Shown: piece by piece, positions 6,944 to 14,627 of the stretch
Numbering within the stretch: the first letter of the stretch is position 1
How the letters are laid out: each line of letters opens with the position of its first letter
Virus record (IMG/VR): IMGVR_UViG_3300029448_000474
Location: 1,038-22,799 of that record
Reading direction: 5' to 3' (one strand)
Origin: a virus
Length of the DNA: 21,762 nucleotides
Notes under the pieces: generated by a model
The model's database searches: none
The model's input: the letters and a program-made list of their open reading frames with translations, nothing else
Told to the model about the DNA's origin: nothing
Position numbers and translations under genes: made by a program

Positions 6944-9499
6944 CTATACGTTACCTACGCCGCCGGGAGTTCCTTTTTCAAACTCTTCAAAGAACTCATC
7001 ATCGTCTAAACTTTCATCTTGTATTAAGTCTGTTTCTGTTTGTTCAGTACCACCATAGAATGTACCGGGAGCACCACCAAACATAGGAGGTCTATTATCG
7101 TCATCATCATCATCCTTATCTCTAAGTGTTTTGATGTAGTCTTGCTGCTGTTGTATTATAGATGCAGCTTCTGGTGAGTCGGATGCAAAGGGATCAGCTT
7201 TACTAAAATCAAAAATATTCTTTTTAGTTTGGAGATTCATCTTTACAAAGTTTGCATTTACCCTAGCTTTATTATATATATCTAGCTGCGCTGCAGTTAA
7301 AACATTTCCATCATCATCTTTTCCTGTTTTTAAATAATTAGATGTATTAGTTAAAATCTGATCTGCTTTTTTTCTACTGTCATTATTAACAATTTTCTCA
7401 AGAGCAAAGCCACCACCGGGAACTATTATGTTTCCTACAAGTTGTAGCATAGCTCTTTCTATCATAGATGGCTTTCCTGCATTTTTATTGTTAGTTAAAT
7501 CATTGGCGTAACTTGCGTAGTAATCTTCTGTCCACTTACTAACGTCTGTGTTTCTCCAAGTCTTAGGTGGCTCTAGTCCACCTCCACCATCATCATCATC
7601 ATTATCATTATCATCACTAGTTCGTTTTTGTTCTTGCTGTTCTACAGGCGTACCTGCTTTTAAAGTATATCCCTCTGGTATAGGTCTAAGAGGTCTACCA
7701 TTAAAAGACACTATATCTATTTCTGGTTTTGTTGCGTGTACATAAGTTTTAAATTCAAAGCCAGTGAACATAGCTCCTGTACCACCATAGCCGCCAAAGC
7801 CGCCGCCAGTAGGTGCAGGTATCTCACGATTAGGTATTTCTACTTCTCCACCTTCTTGCATATTTTGTGGTTCTTGTTGTAGCTCCAACTCATCATCTCT
7901 AAAGAAAGACTCATCACCCTGTTTAATTCTTTGAAAGCCTTGTTTAGCAGCAGCCTGTAAGTTCTCAAAGAAAGGTGTACCGTAGTAGCGTCTGGTTGCT
8001 GCATCAATCATAAACTCATTAGGGCTTGCCATAATAGGGATATCATCACGTACCTCTGCAGTCGTAGCTCCTACTGGGGCAGTGTTACCGCTAACTGGGT
8101 CTTTTGTTTCATTTAGTATTTCATCCATTTGAGTATCGCCACTAGTTTTACCACCTAAACTAAAGCCCTCTAGTTCATTTGTAGCAGCACCATAACTAGA
8201 TGTAACTTTATAATCTTCAGCACCTGTGTACATATCTTCTCCTATTAAACCACCTTCAGCAAACTTTCGTTTTAATATAGATTCTACTTCATCTCTGTAT
8301 GGTAAATCTTTTACACCTAATTCTTTTTGTGCGGCTTTTGATTCTTCTCTAGTTAATATGCGGTTTACTCTCATGTCACCACCTACAACCCAAAAGTCAC
8401 TGTCTGCTTGCCCATCTTGGTATCTATAACTACCACCTTTAGGCACTCTATCATTTATATCTTTCTTGCGTTGTGACTTTAATATAGACTCATAATCTAC
8501 ATCATCTGCCATATCTACTTCTGCAAATACTTGATCTTCTGCTCTTCTTTTAACGTAAAACTTTTTAACTGTCTTTACTTTTTCTTTTTTATTTTTTGGT
8601 AGTTTTTTTGCATCATTTGCAGATATTAACTTTCCATCTATATAGTTAAATGTTTTTTCTTTAAAGGCTTGTTTAGGTATTCCTGCATCTAGCAGTAGTT
8701 TTTTTTCTGATGCATCTATAATTAAATCTTCTGGCCCTAAGTGTGTAGCAACTGGTTTTTGACTAGCATGCCAACCGGGTCTTCCTTTAACTGCCAATAC
8801 TTTACCATGAGGTGCGCTTGCTCTAGCTTTTTTGTCTTTAGGAATAACTATAGTAAAACCTGATTTTTTTAATTCGTCTGCAGTTTCTTTATCAGGTATT
8901 ATTACAAGATCACCTGTTCCTTTTGATTTTTCACCTTTGGTTCTTTCTGCTCCTTTTGTTGGTACATAAACCATCTCTTCTGATTTAGAAGTTCGCTTAC
9001 CTTTAAATGCTGTTTTAGGAAAGTCTGCTTCTAAAAATTCTCCTACTGGAACTTCATCTGCTGCGTTTACAAATAAAGGGTATAATTTTTCTTCTCGTTG
9101 TATAAATAATTTATATGCTTTTCTAGTTTTATTAAACGGTTCTTCTTGTTTAGGTTTTAATCTAATATTACCACCAAGTGATCCAACAGCGTCAGGATCA
9201 ACCTCAATACGTTTAGCTGTATCTAATGCAGTACGAGCACCCTTTTTTATAGCTGCTGCTGCTGCATCTCCTATGCCGGGAACCAAACCTATTATAGCTG
9301 CTCCACCTAAAGCACCAGCTAACAGATAATTAGGTTCGTCCTTTTGTAACTCATCGTACACTTCTTTAGCAGCTATAGCATCACCAATAATAGGTGTGGC
9401 TTCTGCTATAAAAGTAGCAGCGTCTTTTAAAGTGACATTATCTACACGCTCTGCATAACGACCCTCAGGGTCTTGTCTTCTTTTAGGATTTAAGGCCAT
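6944..9499 (-). CDS. Large multidomain virion or DNA-ejection candidate (851 aa)
   Basis: ATG at 9499 overlaps the end of the preceding 65-aa gene by 17 bases. Residues 20-98 resemble the hydrophobic 'pretoxin' type segment of secreted toxins: DAATFIAEATPIIGDAIAAK, then a Gly/Ala-rich stretch (LLAGALGGAAIIGLVPGIGD, 59-78) that could insert in or cross membranes. Residues about 230-400 carry RPGWHASQKPVATHLG, FAEVDMADDVDY and a SYRYQ...FWVVGGDMRVNRIL pattern, which I recall from large polyvalent phage proteins. A FAEGG motif (413-417) is followed by IPIMASPNEFMIDAATRRYY and GTPFFENL (488-514), a signature seen in many marine phage virion proteins. The C-terminal third has Asp runs (629-637 and 794-801), a Gly-rich linker and a KTYVHATKP strand. 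Between portal and scaffold, an internal virion or ejected protein is likeliest. The function itself is unknown. Confidence 0.75.
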   Translation of the reverse strand: MALNPKRRQDPEGRYAERVDNVTLKDAATFIAEATPIIGDAIAAKEVYDELQKDEPNYLLAGALGGAAIIGLVPGIGDAAAAAIKKGARTALDTAKRIEVDPDAVGSLGGNIRLKPKQEEPFNKTRKAYKLFIQREEKLYPLFVNAADEVPVGEFLEADFPKTAFKGKRTSKSEEMVYVPTKGAERTKGEKSKGTGDLVIIPDKETADELKKSGFTIVIPKDKKARASAPHGKVLAVKGRPGWHASQKPVATHLGPEDLIIDASEKKLLLDAGIPKQAFKEKTFNYIDGKLISANDAKKLPKNKKEKVKTVKKFYVKRRAEDQVFAEVDMADDVDYESILKSQRKKDINDRVPKGGSYRYQDGQADSDFWVVGGDMRVNRILTREESKAAQKELGVKDLPYRDEVESILKRKFAEGGLIGEDMYTGAEDYKVTSSYGAATNELEGFSLGGKTSGDTQMDEILNETKDPVSGNTAPVGATTAEVRDDIPIMASPNEFMIDAATRRYYGTPFFENLQAAAKQGFQRIKQGDESFFRDDELELQQEPQNMQEGGEVEIPNREIPAPTGGGFGGYGGTGAMFTGFEFKTYVHATKPEIDIVSFNGRPLRPIPEGYTLKAGTPVEQQEQKRTSDDNDNDDDDGGGGLEPPKTWRNTDVSKWTEDYYASYANDLTNNKNAGKPSMIERAMLQLVGNIIVPGGGFALEKIVNNDSRKKADQILTNTSNYLKTGKDDDGNVLTAAQLDIYNKARVNANFVKMNLQTKKNIFDFSKADPFASDSPEAASIIQQQQDYIKTLRDKDDDDDDNRPPMFGGAPGTFYGGTEQTETDLIQDESLDDDEFFEEFEKGTPGGVGNV
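7581..7615 (-). repeat. Trinucleotide repeat encoding a poly-Asp run
   Basis: Near-perfect ATC/ATT trinucleotide repeats on the plus strand encode an Asp/Asn run in the 851-aa protein, followed by four Gly. A similar run lies at 7095-7118 and encodes DDDDDD. Both lie in predicted linkers and could vary in length by slippage. Confidence 0.6.
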
Positions 9500-9680
9500 T
9501 TATCTCATCCCTTAAATATGTCAAGCGTCTAAGTGCAGCTATTTCACCTTGAGCACGATAGATACCCTCCATGCTAGTCTCTTGTTCTAACTTGCGCTGG
9601 GCTGTCTCTATCTTCTGTTGTATAACTTTTACAAAACCATCCCACAGAGGCTTATCATTTACTAGCTTCTTTATTATCAT
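9483..9680 (-). CDS. Small coiled-coil protein between portal and virion protein (65 aa)
   Basis: ATG at 9680 overlaps the portal stop as ATGA, and the end overlaps the next gene by 17 bases, so it is translationally coupled on both sides. The product is nearly all helix: a tryptophan-containing N-terminus (KPLWDGFVKVIQQKIETAQR), then heptad-like Leu spacing (KLEQETSMEGIYRAQGEIAA), then LRRLTYLRDEINGL. Similar short coiled-coil proteins directly after the portal gene occur in many marine phages; their role is unknown. It could be a portal or head accessory factor. No known domain is recognised. Confidence 0.75.
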   Translation of the reverse strand: MIIKKLVNDKPLWDGFVKVIQQKIETAQRKLEQETSMEGIYRAQGEIAALRRLTYLRDEINGLKS

Positions 9681-11806
9681 GTACCAGTAAATCCTTGCTC
9701 GCCCGGTACTGGTGCTGTGCCTGTGCCTATAGTGCCACCACCTGCGCCTGTAGTATCAGCTACGCCTGTACCTGCTGGGGGAGGAGCTACACCTTCAGGT
9801 GGGGGTGCGCCCTCTTGTGGCGCTACCTCTGGTGCTTCTGGTGGCGTTGCGAACTTCTTGAGTATCTCAGCTTGTATAGCTGCATCACTTAGAGAGTTAG
9901 TCACCTTGTCAGGGTCTAAGTCCATGCTCTTAGCTATCTCACGTATGATGTAATCTGATTTTACAAAAGGTTGTAGCATAGGATTAGAGGCCACACCTAA
10001 GAACTGCATTAAGCGCTGGGAGCGTACCTCGTTAGCCATAAGACTTTCTGTACCTTGAGCTTTTACTTCTAAGTCACCTTTGATACTTTCATCATAATCA
10101 AACTGCATGTTAAAAGCAAAAAATGCTTTACCTAGTGGTGCAACAAGATAGTCATCTACATTCTTTACAACATTTCGTATAGAGCCGTTAGCTGCAGACA
10201 TAAGCATACTAATACCAGAAGCAGTCCTTCCCACTCCACTAACACCTGTTTGACCGTGTGCAAAACTTGGGAATCCTGTACTTTCATCTGCTAATACTCT
10301 CGCCTTATCAAATAGCTGCATATTTTCAGCAGCTACATTTGGGAACTTAGTACCAAAGATGCCCTGACCCGGTGCGCCACCCTGTCTTCTAAACACCTTG
10401 CCGGGATAAACGGATAGGTCTTGACCCGGTACTAAGTTAGTCTCGTCTACTTCAATTATAAGATTACCACTTAGGGCTGCATTATCTATCGCCATACGCA
10501 TGAAGCCGTTCATAAGGGTCTGTGTGTCATCCATATTTTCTGCTATACCTACCCCAAAGAATGAGTAAGGGTTTAATTCGTATGGCACAGCGTAATAAGG
10601 TATACGTGCTGGTTTAAATGGGTTAAGAACTAATCGCAGTACTTTACCGTTACATATCCAAGCGTTTACACTTAGTTGTTCTGAGTCACGTAAGTCTTTA
10701 GGTATAGTCACTCCATGCTCTGCTAAGATGTCTGTATCTACGTAGCCCCAAAACTCTAGTACCTCATAGCGATATGGAGCAGAGCTATACTGTGCATCAT
10801 CCTCCATGTCTTGTTCCCAGTATTTCTTTTCGTAGGACTCGCCCATAGCTATAGCTTCATCTATGGACTCTTCTCTAAAGAAGGGTCTTGACTTTAAGCC
10901 ACGTATCTGTGAGCGTGTCATGCGGTGACGTTCTACTACATACTCTGCTTCATCCATGTTGTATGCATCAGGGTCAGGATAAAAGTTCCATATGGATACG
11001 TGACTCGTAGATGGTACAGTCTTTATTGTAGGATCGTAGTTACCGTCTTCACCCCAGTTAGGATACTCTTTATCTATAGCAAATGGCCCTTTCATAATTC
11101 CAGTGCCAAACAAGGCCATCTCAAAAGAAGTGTGACGTAGTTGCTTATTTGCACCACTTTCCTCTAACTGGTCATGTATTTTCTTTTCCATTTTCTTAGC
11201 TGCCACCATAGCAGGATGAAATGTAACTGTGTCTTGTGTTGTACCCGGCCCTTCTATAATCTTATCTGAGGCATACTCTAGCTTATCCTCTAGTGGACCC
11301 ATGCGCTTCATGCGGTCATACATAGTTTCACCGGGCTTTAGCTTCTCGTTAGGATCAAACAACAGTGTGACAGGGGGTTTGTTACCAAATGCATCTTCTA
11401 GTTGCTCTTTAGCTTCCTCTGCTTGGGGGTTGATACTTAGGTGCATAGACTCAGCTACGCCCTCTGGTAACGTAGTAGGATTAACTGTAAGGGGGAAGCG
11501 AGAGCTACCAAACAGCACATCAACTATCTGTCCGTATGCAGCTAGTGTTTTAGTTTTAGTTACCTTAATAAATACACGAGACTTTTCAGTTTCTGTGAAC
11601 TGTACATCTGAGTTGTATAAACCACGATAGTTTCTGTAAGCACGTAGCCATCTATTCTCATCTGCAAACCTAGCGTCCTCTGCACGACTAAACTTACTTT
11701 GTACAAAAGCTACAACACTCTGTGCATCTAGCTCATCAGAGTCTTTAATAGATGATACTTCATCTGTCTCAAATAGTTCGCTTTGGTTATTTTCTGTTTC
11801 AGCCAT
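9677..11806 (-). CDS. Portal protein (709 aa)
   Basis: ATG at 11806 lies five bases after the large terminase stop. At 709 aa the protein is close in size to the P22 portal (725 aa) and larger than T7 gp8. It has the expected layout: helical N-terminal clip/wing (FSRAEDARFADENRWLRAYR), a SIWNFYPDPDAYNMDEAEYV segment (271-290) typical of podoviral portals, a core YELNPYSFFGVGIAEN then MDDTQTLMNGFMRMAIDNAA motif, and helical crown sequences. The last 60 residues (650-709) are a Pro/Gly/Thr/Ala-rich tail without predicted fold, perhaps a flexible internal extension. It forms the dodecameric ring through which DNA is packaged and to which the terminase binds. Gene order terminase-portal-scaffold-capsid supports the call strongly. 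Confidence 0.93.
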   Translation of the reverse strand: MAETENNQSELFETDEVSSIKDSDELDAQSVVAFVQSKFSRAEDARFADENRWLRAYRNYRGLYNSDVQFTETEKSRVFIKVTKTKTLAAYGQIVDVLFGSSRFPLTVNPTTLPEGVAESMHLSINPQAEEAKEQLEDAFGNKPPVTLLFDPNEKLKPGETMYDRMKRMGPLEDKLEYASDKIIEGPGTTQDTVTFHPAMVAAKKMEKKIHDQLEESGANKQLRHTSFEMALFGTGIMKGPFAIDKEYPNWGEDGNYDPTIKTVPSTSHVSIWNFYPDPDAYNMDEAEYVVERHRMTRSQIRGLKSRPFFREESIDEAIAMGESYEKKYWEQDMEDDAQYSSAPYRYEVLEFWGYVDTDILAEHGVTIPKDLRDSEQLSVNAWICNGKVLRLVLNPFKPARIPYYAVPYELNPYSFFGVGIAENMDDTQTLMNGFMRMAIDNAALSGNLIIEVDETNLVPGQDLSVYPGKVFRRQGGAPGQGIFGTKFPNVAAENMQLFDKARVLADESTGFPSFAHGQTGVSGVGRTASGISMLMSAANGSIRNVVKNVDDYLVAPLGKAFFAFNMQFDYDESIKGDLEVKAQGTESLMANEVRSQRLMQFLGVASNPMLQPFVKSDYIIREIAKSMDLDPDKVTNSLSDAAIQAEILKKFATPPEAPEVAPQEGAPPPEGVAPPPAGTGVADTTGAGGGTIGTGTAPVPGEQGFTGT

Positions 11807-11811
11807 GTTAT

Positions 11812-13380
11812 CTAATATCCAAATGTTGAGTCAGCAGCTTGAAAGCCTGTCCTGTGTGATACAGGATTATAATCCCACAAAGAGCTACGTGGTCTTGTCA
11901 TTATACCATACCTTAGTGCATCGTACAAGTGGTCTTCTGAGTTTGTGTCTACATCCTCTGGGTTTCTTTTGTCTAACGGTATACCGGGAAGCTGTGCTAT
12001 AGTGTTGGTGCAGGAAGAAAAGAACACTAATCTTGGCTCCTCAGTGAACTCATCCACCTGCAAACGGCGGTGTAGCTCATTCTTACCTGCCACCCTTGAA
12101 CCTTTGGAACGATCAGAAGGACGCCACCGCAATCCTTTCTGGTTCATCTGTTCAGCCAATGAGGGGCCAGTGTCTCCACGCTTGTGCCACAGGGAGCTAT
12201 CCAACACGCCGTACCTGATATTGTCATCTTTCTCTGCATTTAATATCATATCCGCTAAGTCTGTTGCTGTAACTCTTGAGCAGTATAGTTCTCTATAAAC
12301 TATTAACTGTTCGCTTGGACTTACTGCTAACCAGACAACTCCTGTGTAGCTACCATACCCGTAGTCGCAAGCTCTAAATCTAGCCCAACTTCTAGGTATA
12401 TCGTGTGGATCAACTACGTGTATCTTTCTGTTAAACTCAGGGAAAGCTGCTCCCTCGTTTACATCCCAGTTCCCTTCTAGTAACTGCTTTCTTTGATGCT
12501 CTGGTAGTGACAAAAGCATAGCTTCATAGTCACCACTCTCAGCTAAATAAGGATTATCAAAGAGACTAGCAGGTATAAACCTCCGTTTAAATAGGGGTTG
12601 ACCAGCTTTACTATGCCCTTGTGGAAACTTTAAAACCTCACTAGTCTCAATGTCCGTTGCCCAGAAAGGCGTATTAGGTTTAGCTGGGTCAATGAACATC
12701 TTCTTAACCCAAGCGTGACCGGGACCACCGGGGTTTGTTGTTGCTCTCATGTACAAACCTAAGTCTTTGTTTGCACTACGTAATCTTGAACGCATGTAGT
12801 TCCACGAGTAGGGACTGTTCCATTGAGTCAACTCATCGAAAGCTACATAATTAAATGCTTGCCCTTGATACCGCATAACGTCTGTGTCTCTATCTAGGTA
12901 AGACATCCACAGTGTGCCACCTCTGGGTGTAGTCCACTGGGACTTACGCTCTGACCACTTGATGTTGGGTATAGCTTTAGGGTATAGCTCTTGGCTTTTC
13001 TGTATTAGTTCCCTTAGTTCTTCTGTTGTGTGTCGTACTAGCAGCCCACTAAAGTCTGGATTGTTTAAGTTACGCAAGGGATCAGCTAGTGTTGCATAGC
13101 TTTTCCCACCTCCTGCTGCCCCACCGTATAGTACCTCACGTTCAGAAGATGCTAAGTATTGTGTTTGTGGGCCGGGGTTAGGTTGAAAAACGACACTCTG
13201 TGCTTGCTTTACGTCATACTCTGGGGGCTTAACTTGTGCTGGCTGTGTCGTTATCTTCTTCGTAGGCGTAGGCTCCTGTTCTTTCTTTTTCGAGGATTTC
13301 GATCTGACGTAACGCCTTTTCGAGCCGCTTGGCATACTGGCGTTTAATCTTAGTAATCCTCTTTCGCTTTCTTTCGACAT
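11812..13380 (-). CDS. terL: Terminase large subunit (522 aa)
   Basis: This is the packaging motor and nuclease. The ATPase half has a Walker A loop GGAAGGGKS at residues 86-94 and a Walker B YVAFDEL at 178-184, with D182/E183 as metal and catalytic residues. The nuclease half shows the RNase H-like acidic set: FRACDYG (D339), GVLDSS (D394) and EDHLYDALRYG (D483/D487). All key residues are intact. The ATG at 13380 lies inside the preceding gene, giving a 152-base out-of-frame overlap, and the first 60 residues are a Lys/Ser-rich unstructured extension. A later ATG (residue 16) lacks a better ribosome site, so the first is kept, with the exact start uncertain. Confidence 0.96.
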   Translation of the reverse strand: MSKESERGLLRLNASMPSGSKRRYVRSKSSKKKEQEPTPTKKITTQPAQVKPPEYDVKQAQSVVFQPNPGPQTQYLASSEREVLYGGAAGGGKSYATLADPLRNLNNPDFSGLLVRHTTEELRELIQKSQELYPKAIPNIKWSERKSQWTTPRGGTLWMSYLDRDTDVMRYQGQAFNYVAFDELTQWNSPYSWNYMRSRLRSANKDLGLYMRATTNPGGPGHAWVKKMFIDPAKPNTPFWATDIETSEVLKFPQGHSKAGQPLFKRRFIPASLFDNPYLAESGDYEAMLLSLPEHQRKQLLEGNWDVNEGAAFPEFNRKIHVVDPHDIPRSWARFRACDYGYGSYTGVVWLAVSPSEQLIVYRELYCSRVTATDLADMILNAEKDDNIRYGVLDSSLWHKRGDTGPSLAEQMNQKGLRWRPSDRSKGSRVAGKNELHRRLQVDEFTEEPRLVFFSSCTNTIAQLPGIPLDKRNPEDVDTNSEDHLYDALRYGIMTRPRSSLWDYNPVSHRTGFQAADSTFGY

Positions 13381-13675
13381 CTAATCTTTTCTTTAAACCG
13401 TAATGTGATATGCTTTTACCTGACTGTGTGGTTAGCCAAGCTGCAACTTGTCTCAAGCTGTACTGCTTTACGTGCTTTCTCGCTAACTCTATTAACTCTA
13501 ACTCTGTCGATATAGGATTTAACCAATCCTCATCTTCAGGGTCTACCTCATATCCAAACGGTATATATTGGCTGAGTCTGGGTATCCGCATCCAGAGTTT
13601 TGCTTTGTAAGGAACTCTAGGAAGCATCCAGTATTCATGCTGTAGGGGTCTTTCATTCTTCAGTTGTAGTAGCAT
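13229..13675 (-). CDS. Helix-turn-helix protein before terL (148 aa)
   Basis: ATG at 13675 follows AAAGAGAACG and overlaps the end of the small terminase gene by 23 bases. Its last 50 codons lie inside terL in another frame. A helix-turn-helix unit is clear at residues 72-98 (YSLRQVAAWLTTQSGKSISH, then YGLKKRL), followed by a strongly basic helix (VERKRKRITKIKRQYAKRLE, 100-119) and an acidic C-terminus. The family is common directly before terL in marine phages of this type. It may bind the packaging site together with, or in place of, the small terminase, or act as a late regulator. Which of the two adjacent HTH proteins recognises pac/cos cannot be decided here. Confidence 0.8.
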   Translation of the reverse strand: MLLQLKNERPLQHEYWMLPRVPYKAKLWMRIPRLSQYIPFGYEVDPEDEDWLNPISTELELIELARKHVKQYSLRQVAAWLTTQSGKSISHYGLKKRLDVERKRKRITKIKRQYAKRLEKALRQIEILEKERTGAYAYEEDNDTASTS

Positions 13676-14033
13676 CGTTCTCTTTGGGTGGCAATATAAA
13701 CAAACCTCCTGAAGATTCTACTGCTACCTTCTCAGTCTTAACTATACCTGCACGATCTAGTATCTGACCTGCAGCCATAAGTGTTTCTTTTATTCCTAGT
13801 TGGGTAGGATCGTCCAAAGCCCTACCATAAGCGACTGCAGCTTTGGGTCCAATTCTAGACATATACGTTTTAGTAGCATCAAATATCTCATCCTTGAGTG
13901 TCTCCACAATAAGAGATGTAGGCGTGTTGGGGCTATAGCCAGCTAACTTTTTAGCTGTCACAGCATCTCCACCAGCCTCTTCAAACAAGACCTCTAGAAA
14001 CCTAGTCTGCTTTTCGTTCAGTGCTCTTGCCAT
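13653..14033 (-). CDS. terS: Terminase small subunit (126 aa)
   Basis: ATG at 14033. The N-terminus ALNEKQTRFLEVLFEEAGGD, followed by AVTAKKLAGYS, is the helix-turn-helix typical of small terminases that recognise the packaging start site. The middle (KAAVAYGRALDDPTQLGIKE) and the short helix (AAGQILDRAGIVK) match the oligomerisation part of such proteins, and the C-terminus is an acidic, flexible tail. The usual size is 120-180 aa. It is encoded two genes before terL. Its 5' end overlaps the tiny 37-codon ORF upstream and its 3' end overlaps the HTH gene downstream. Confidence 0.85.
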   Translation of the reverse strand: MARALNEKQTRFLEVLFEEAGGDAVTAKKLAGYSPNTPTSLIVETLKDEIFDATKTYMSRIGPKAAVAYGRALDDPTQLGIKETLMAAGQILDRAGIVKTEKVAVESSGGLFILPPKENDATTTEE

Positions 14034-14115
14034 TTTTCTTTACTCTTTTTCTTCTGTCCATGTACATCTTAATAAAGCCAGCTATAGTCCAAGCTCCGTT
14101 TATTAAGTTCCACAT
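14002..14115 (-). CDS. Tiny membrane-peptide candidate (37 aa)
   Basis: ORF from ATG 14115 to TAG 14002. It starts three bases after the stop of the 82-aa gene and overlaps terS by 32 bases in another frame. The peptide has a hydrophobic N-terminus (MWNLINGAWTIAGFIKMYMD) followed by a basic tail (RRKRVKKNGKS), the layout of a small amphipathic or membrane-anchored peptide. The ribosome site is weak (GAAGTAGCGC), but tight spacing makes coupling likely. I recognise no family. A small holin-like or structural peptide is possible, as is a chance ORF. Confidence 0.5.
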   Translation of the reverse strand: MWNLINGAWTIAGFIKMYMDRRKRVKKNGKSTERKAD

Positions 14116-14118
14116 GCG

Positions 14119-14367
14119 CTACTTCACTTTCCTGTAGGCTCTGGTTTTTTTTGCGATCTTCTTAGGTTGAGCCACATGCTGCTTACCTGCCTTAGTGCCT
14201 TGTCGTTTAGCTCTGGTTGTAGCGGCATACTCAGAAGAGCTAAGAGACTTAATAGCCGCACTAGGTAAATACCGTTCACCAGTTTTAGCGCTAGGCTTGC
14301 CACTCTTAGTACGCCACTTTTGTTTTGTCCATGACTTTAGACTCTTCTGAGATTTAGCTAGGGCCAT
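14119..14367 (-). CDS. Small basic phage protein with WTKQKW...ATTRAKR motif (82 aa)
   Basis: ATG at 14367 directly abuts the stop of the 24-aa ORF (TAAATG). The protein is extremely basic, with Lys/Arg spread throughout: SLKSWTKQKWRTKSGKPSAK at residues 9-28, then GERYLPSAAIKSLSSSEYAA, TTRAKRQGTKAGK and a PKKIAKKTRAYRKVK end. I recognise this as a signature of small proteins in cyanophages and giant viruses, from memory the C-terminal part of a DUF5872-like family. In those proteins it often follows a GGKPGQWSARKAQ module, which here is a separate gene just upstream. The function is unknown. Binding to nucleic acid is plausible from charge. Confidence 0.8.
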   Translation of the reverse strand: MALAKSQKSLKSWTKQKWRTKSGKPSAKTGERYLPSAAIKSLSSSEYAATTRAKRQGTKAGKQHVAQPKKIAKKTRAYRKVK

Positions 14368-14442
14368 TTAACAGCAGTCACACTCTGGGTGACATTTACG
14401 ATTTAGTAAAGCACACCATATTCTTTTTAAATATCTAAACAT
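14368..14442 (-). CDS. Cysteine-rich 24-aa microprotein candidate
   Basis: ATG at 14442 overlaps the TAA of the 61-aa gene (TAATG), and its own TAA (14368-14370) directly abuts the ATG of the 82-aa gene. A GGAGGAGGA stretch inside the end of the previous gene serves as ribosome site. The peptide starts MFRYLKRIWCALL and ends with CHPECDCC: five Cys in 24 residues, with one His between acidic residues, which could bind a metal. Exact nesting between two genes with no spare bases argues that it is translated. No family is recognised. Confidence 0.6.
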   Translation of the reverse strand: MFRYLKRIWCALLNRKCHPECDCC

Positions 14443-14627
14443 TATTTGTATCCTCCTCCTGCTTTTTTGTAAGCGGAGGCCAGCATCTGCGCTTTACGTG
14501 CTGACCACTGACCCGGCTTACCACCTTTACTACCAGACTTTATTCTAGAGAATTGTCGTTTACGCATGGCTGGCTTAGTGTAGTTTCCAGCTTTATTTAC
14601 TGTAGACTTTCCTGTAGATTTCGCCAC
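14442..14627 (-). CDS. Small basic phage protein with GGKPGQWSARKAQ motif (61 aa)
   Basis: The start is GTG at 14627, preceded by GGAGTAAGTC, and lies inside the DUF1127-like gene in another frame. The C-terminal half carries SGSKGGKPGQWSARKAQMLA, then SAYKKAGGGYK, a motif I know from small proteins of cyanophages and large DNA viruses, usually fused to the WTKQKW module encoded here by the next gene but one. The N-terminus is Lys/Thr-rich and probably flexible. Net charge is strongly positive. The role is unknown; a packaged or DNA-associated protein is a guess. Confidence 0.75.
   Translation of the reverse strand: MAKSTGKSTVNKAGNYTKPAMRKRQFSRIKSGSKGGKPGQWSARKAQMLASAYKKAGGGYK

Noticed and set aside
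6406-7086. Plus-strand 226-aa open frame opposite the scaffold gene
   Set aside because: Spans the gap between two real minus-strand genes, Ser/Phe-rich as expected from the complement of Glu/Lys codons, no ribosome site.
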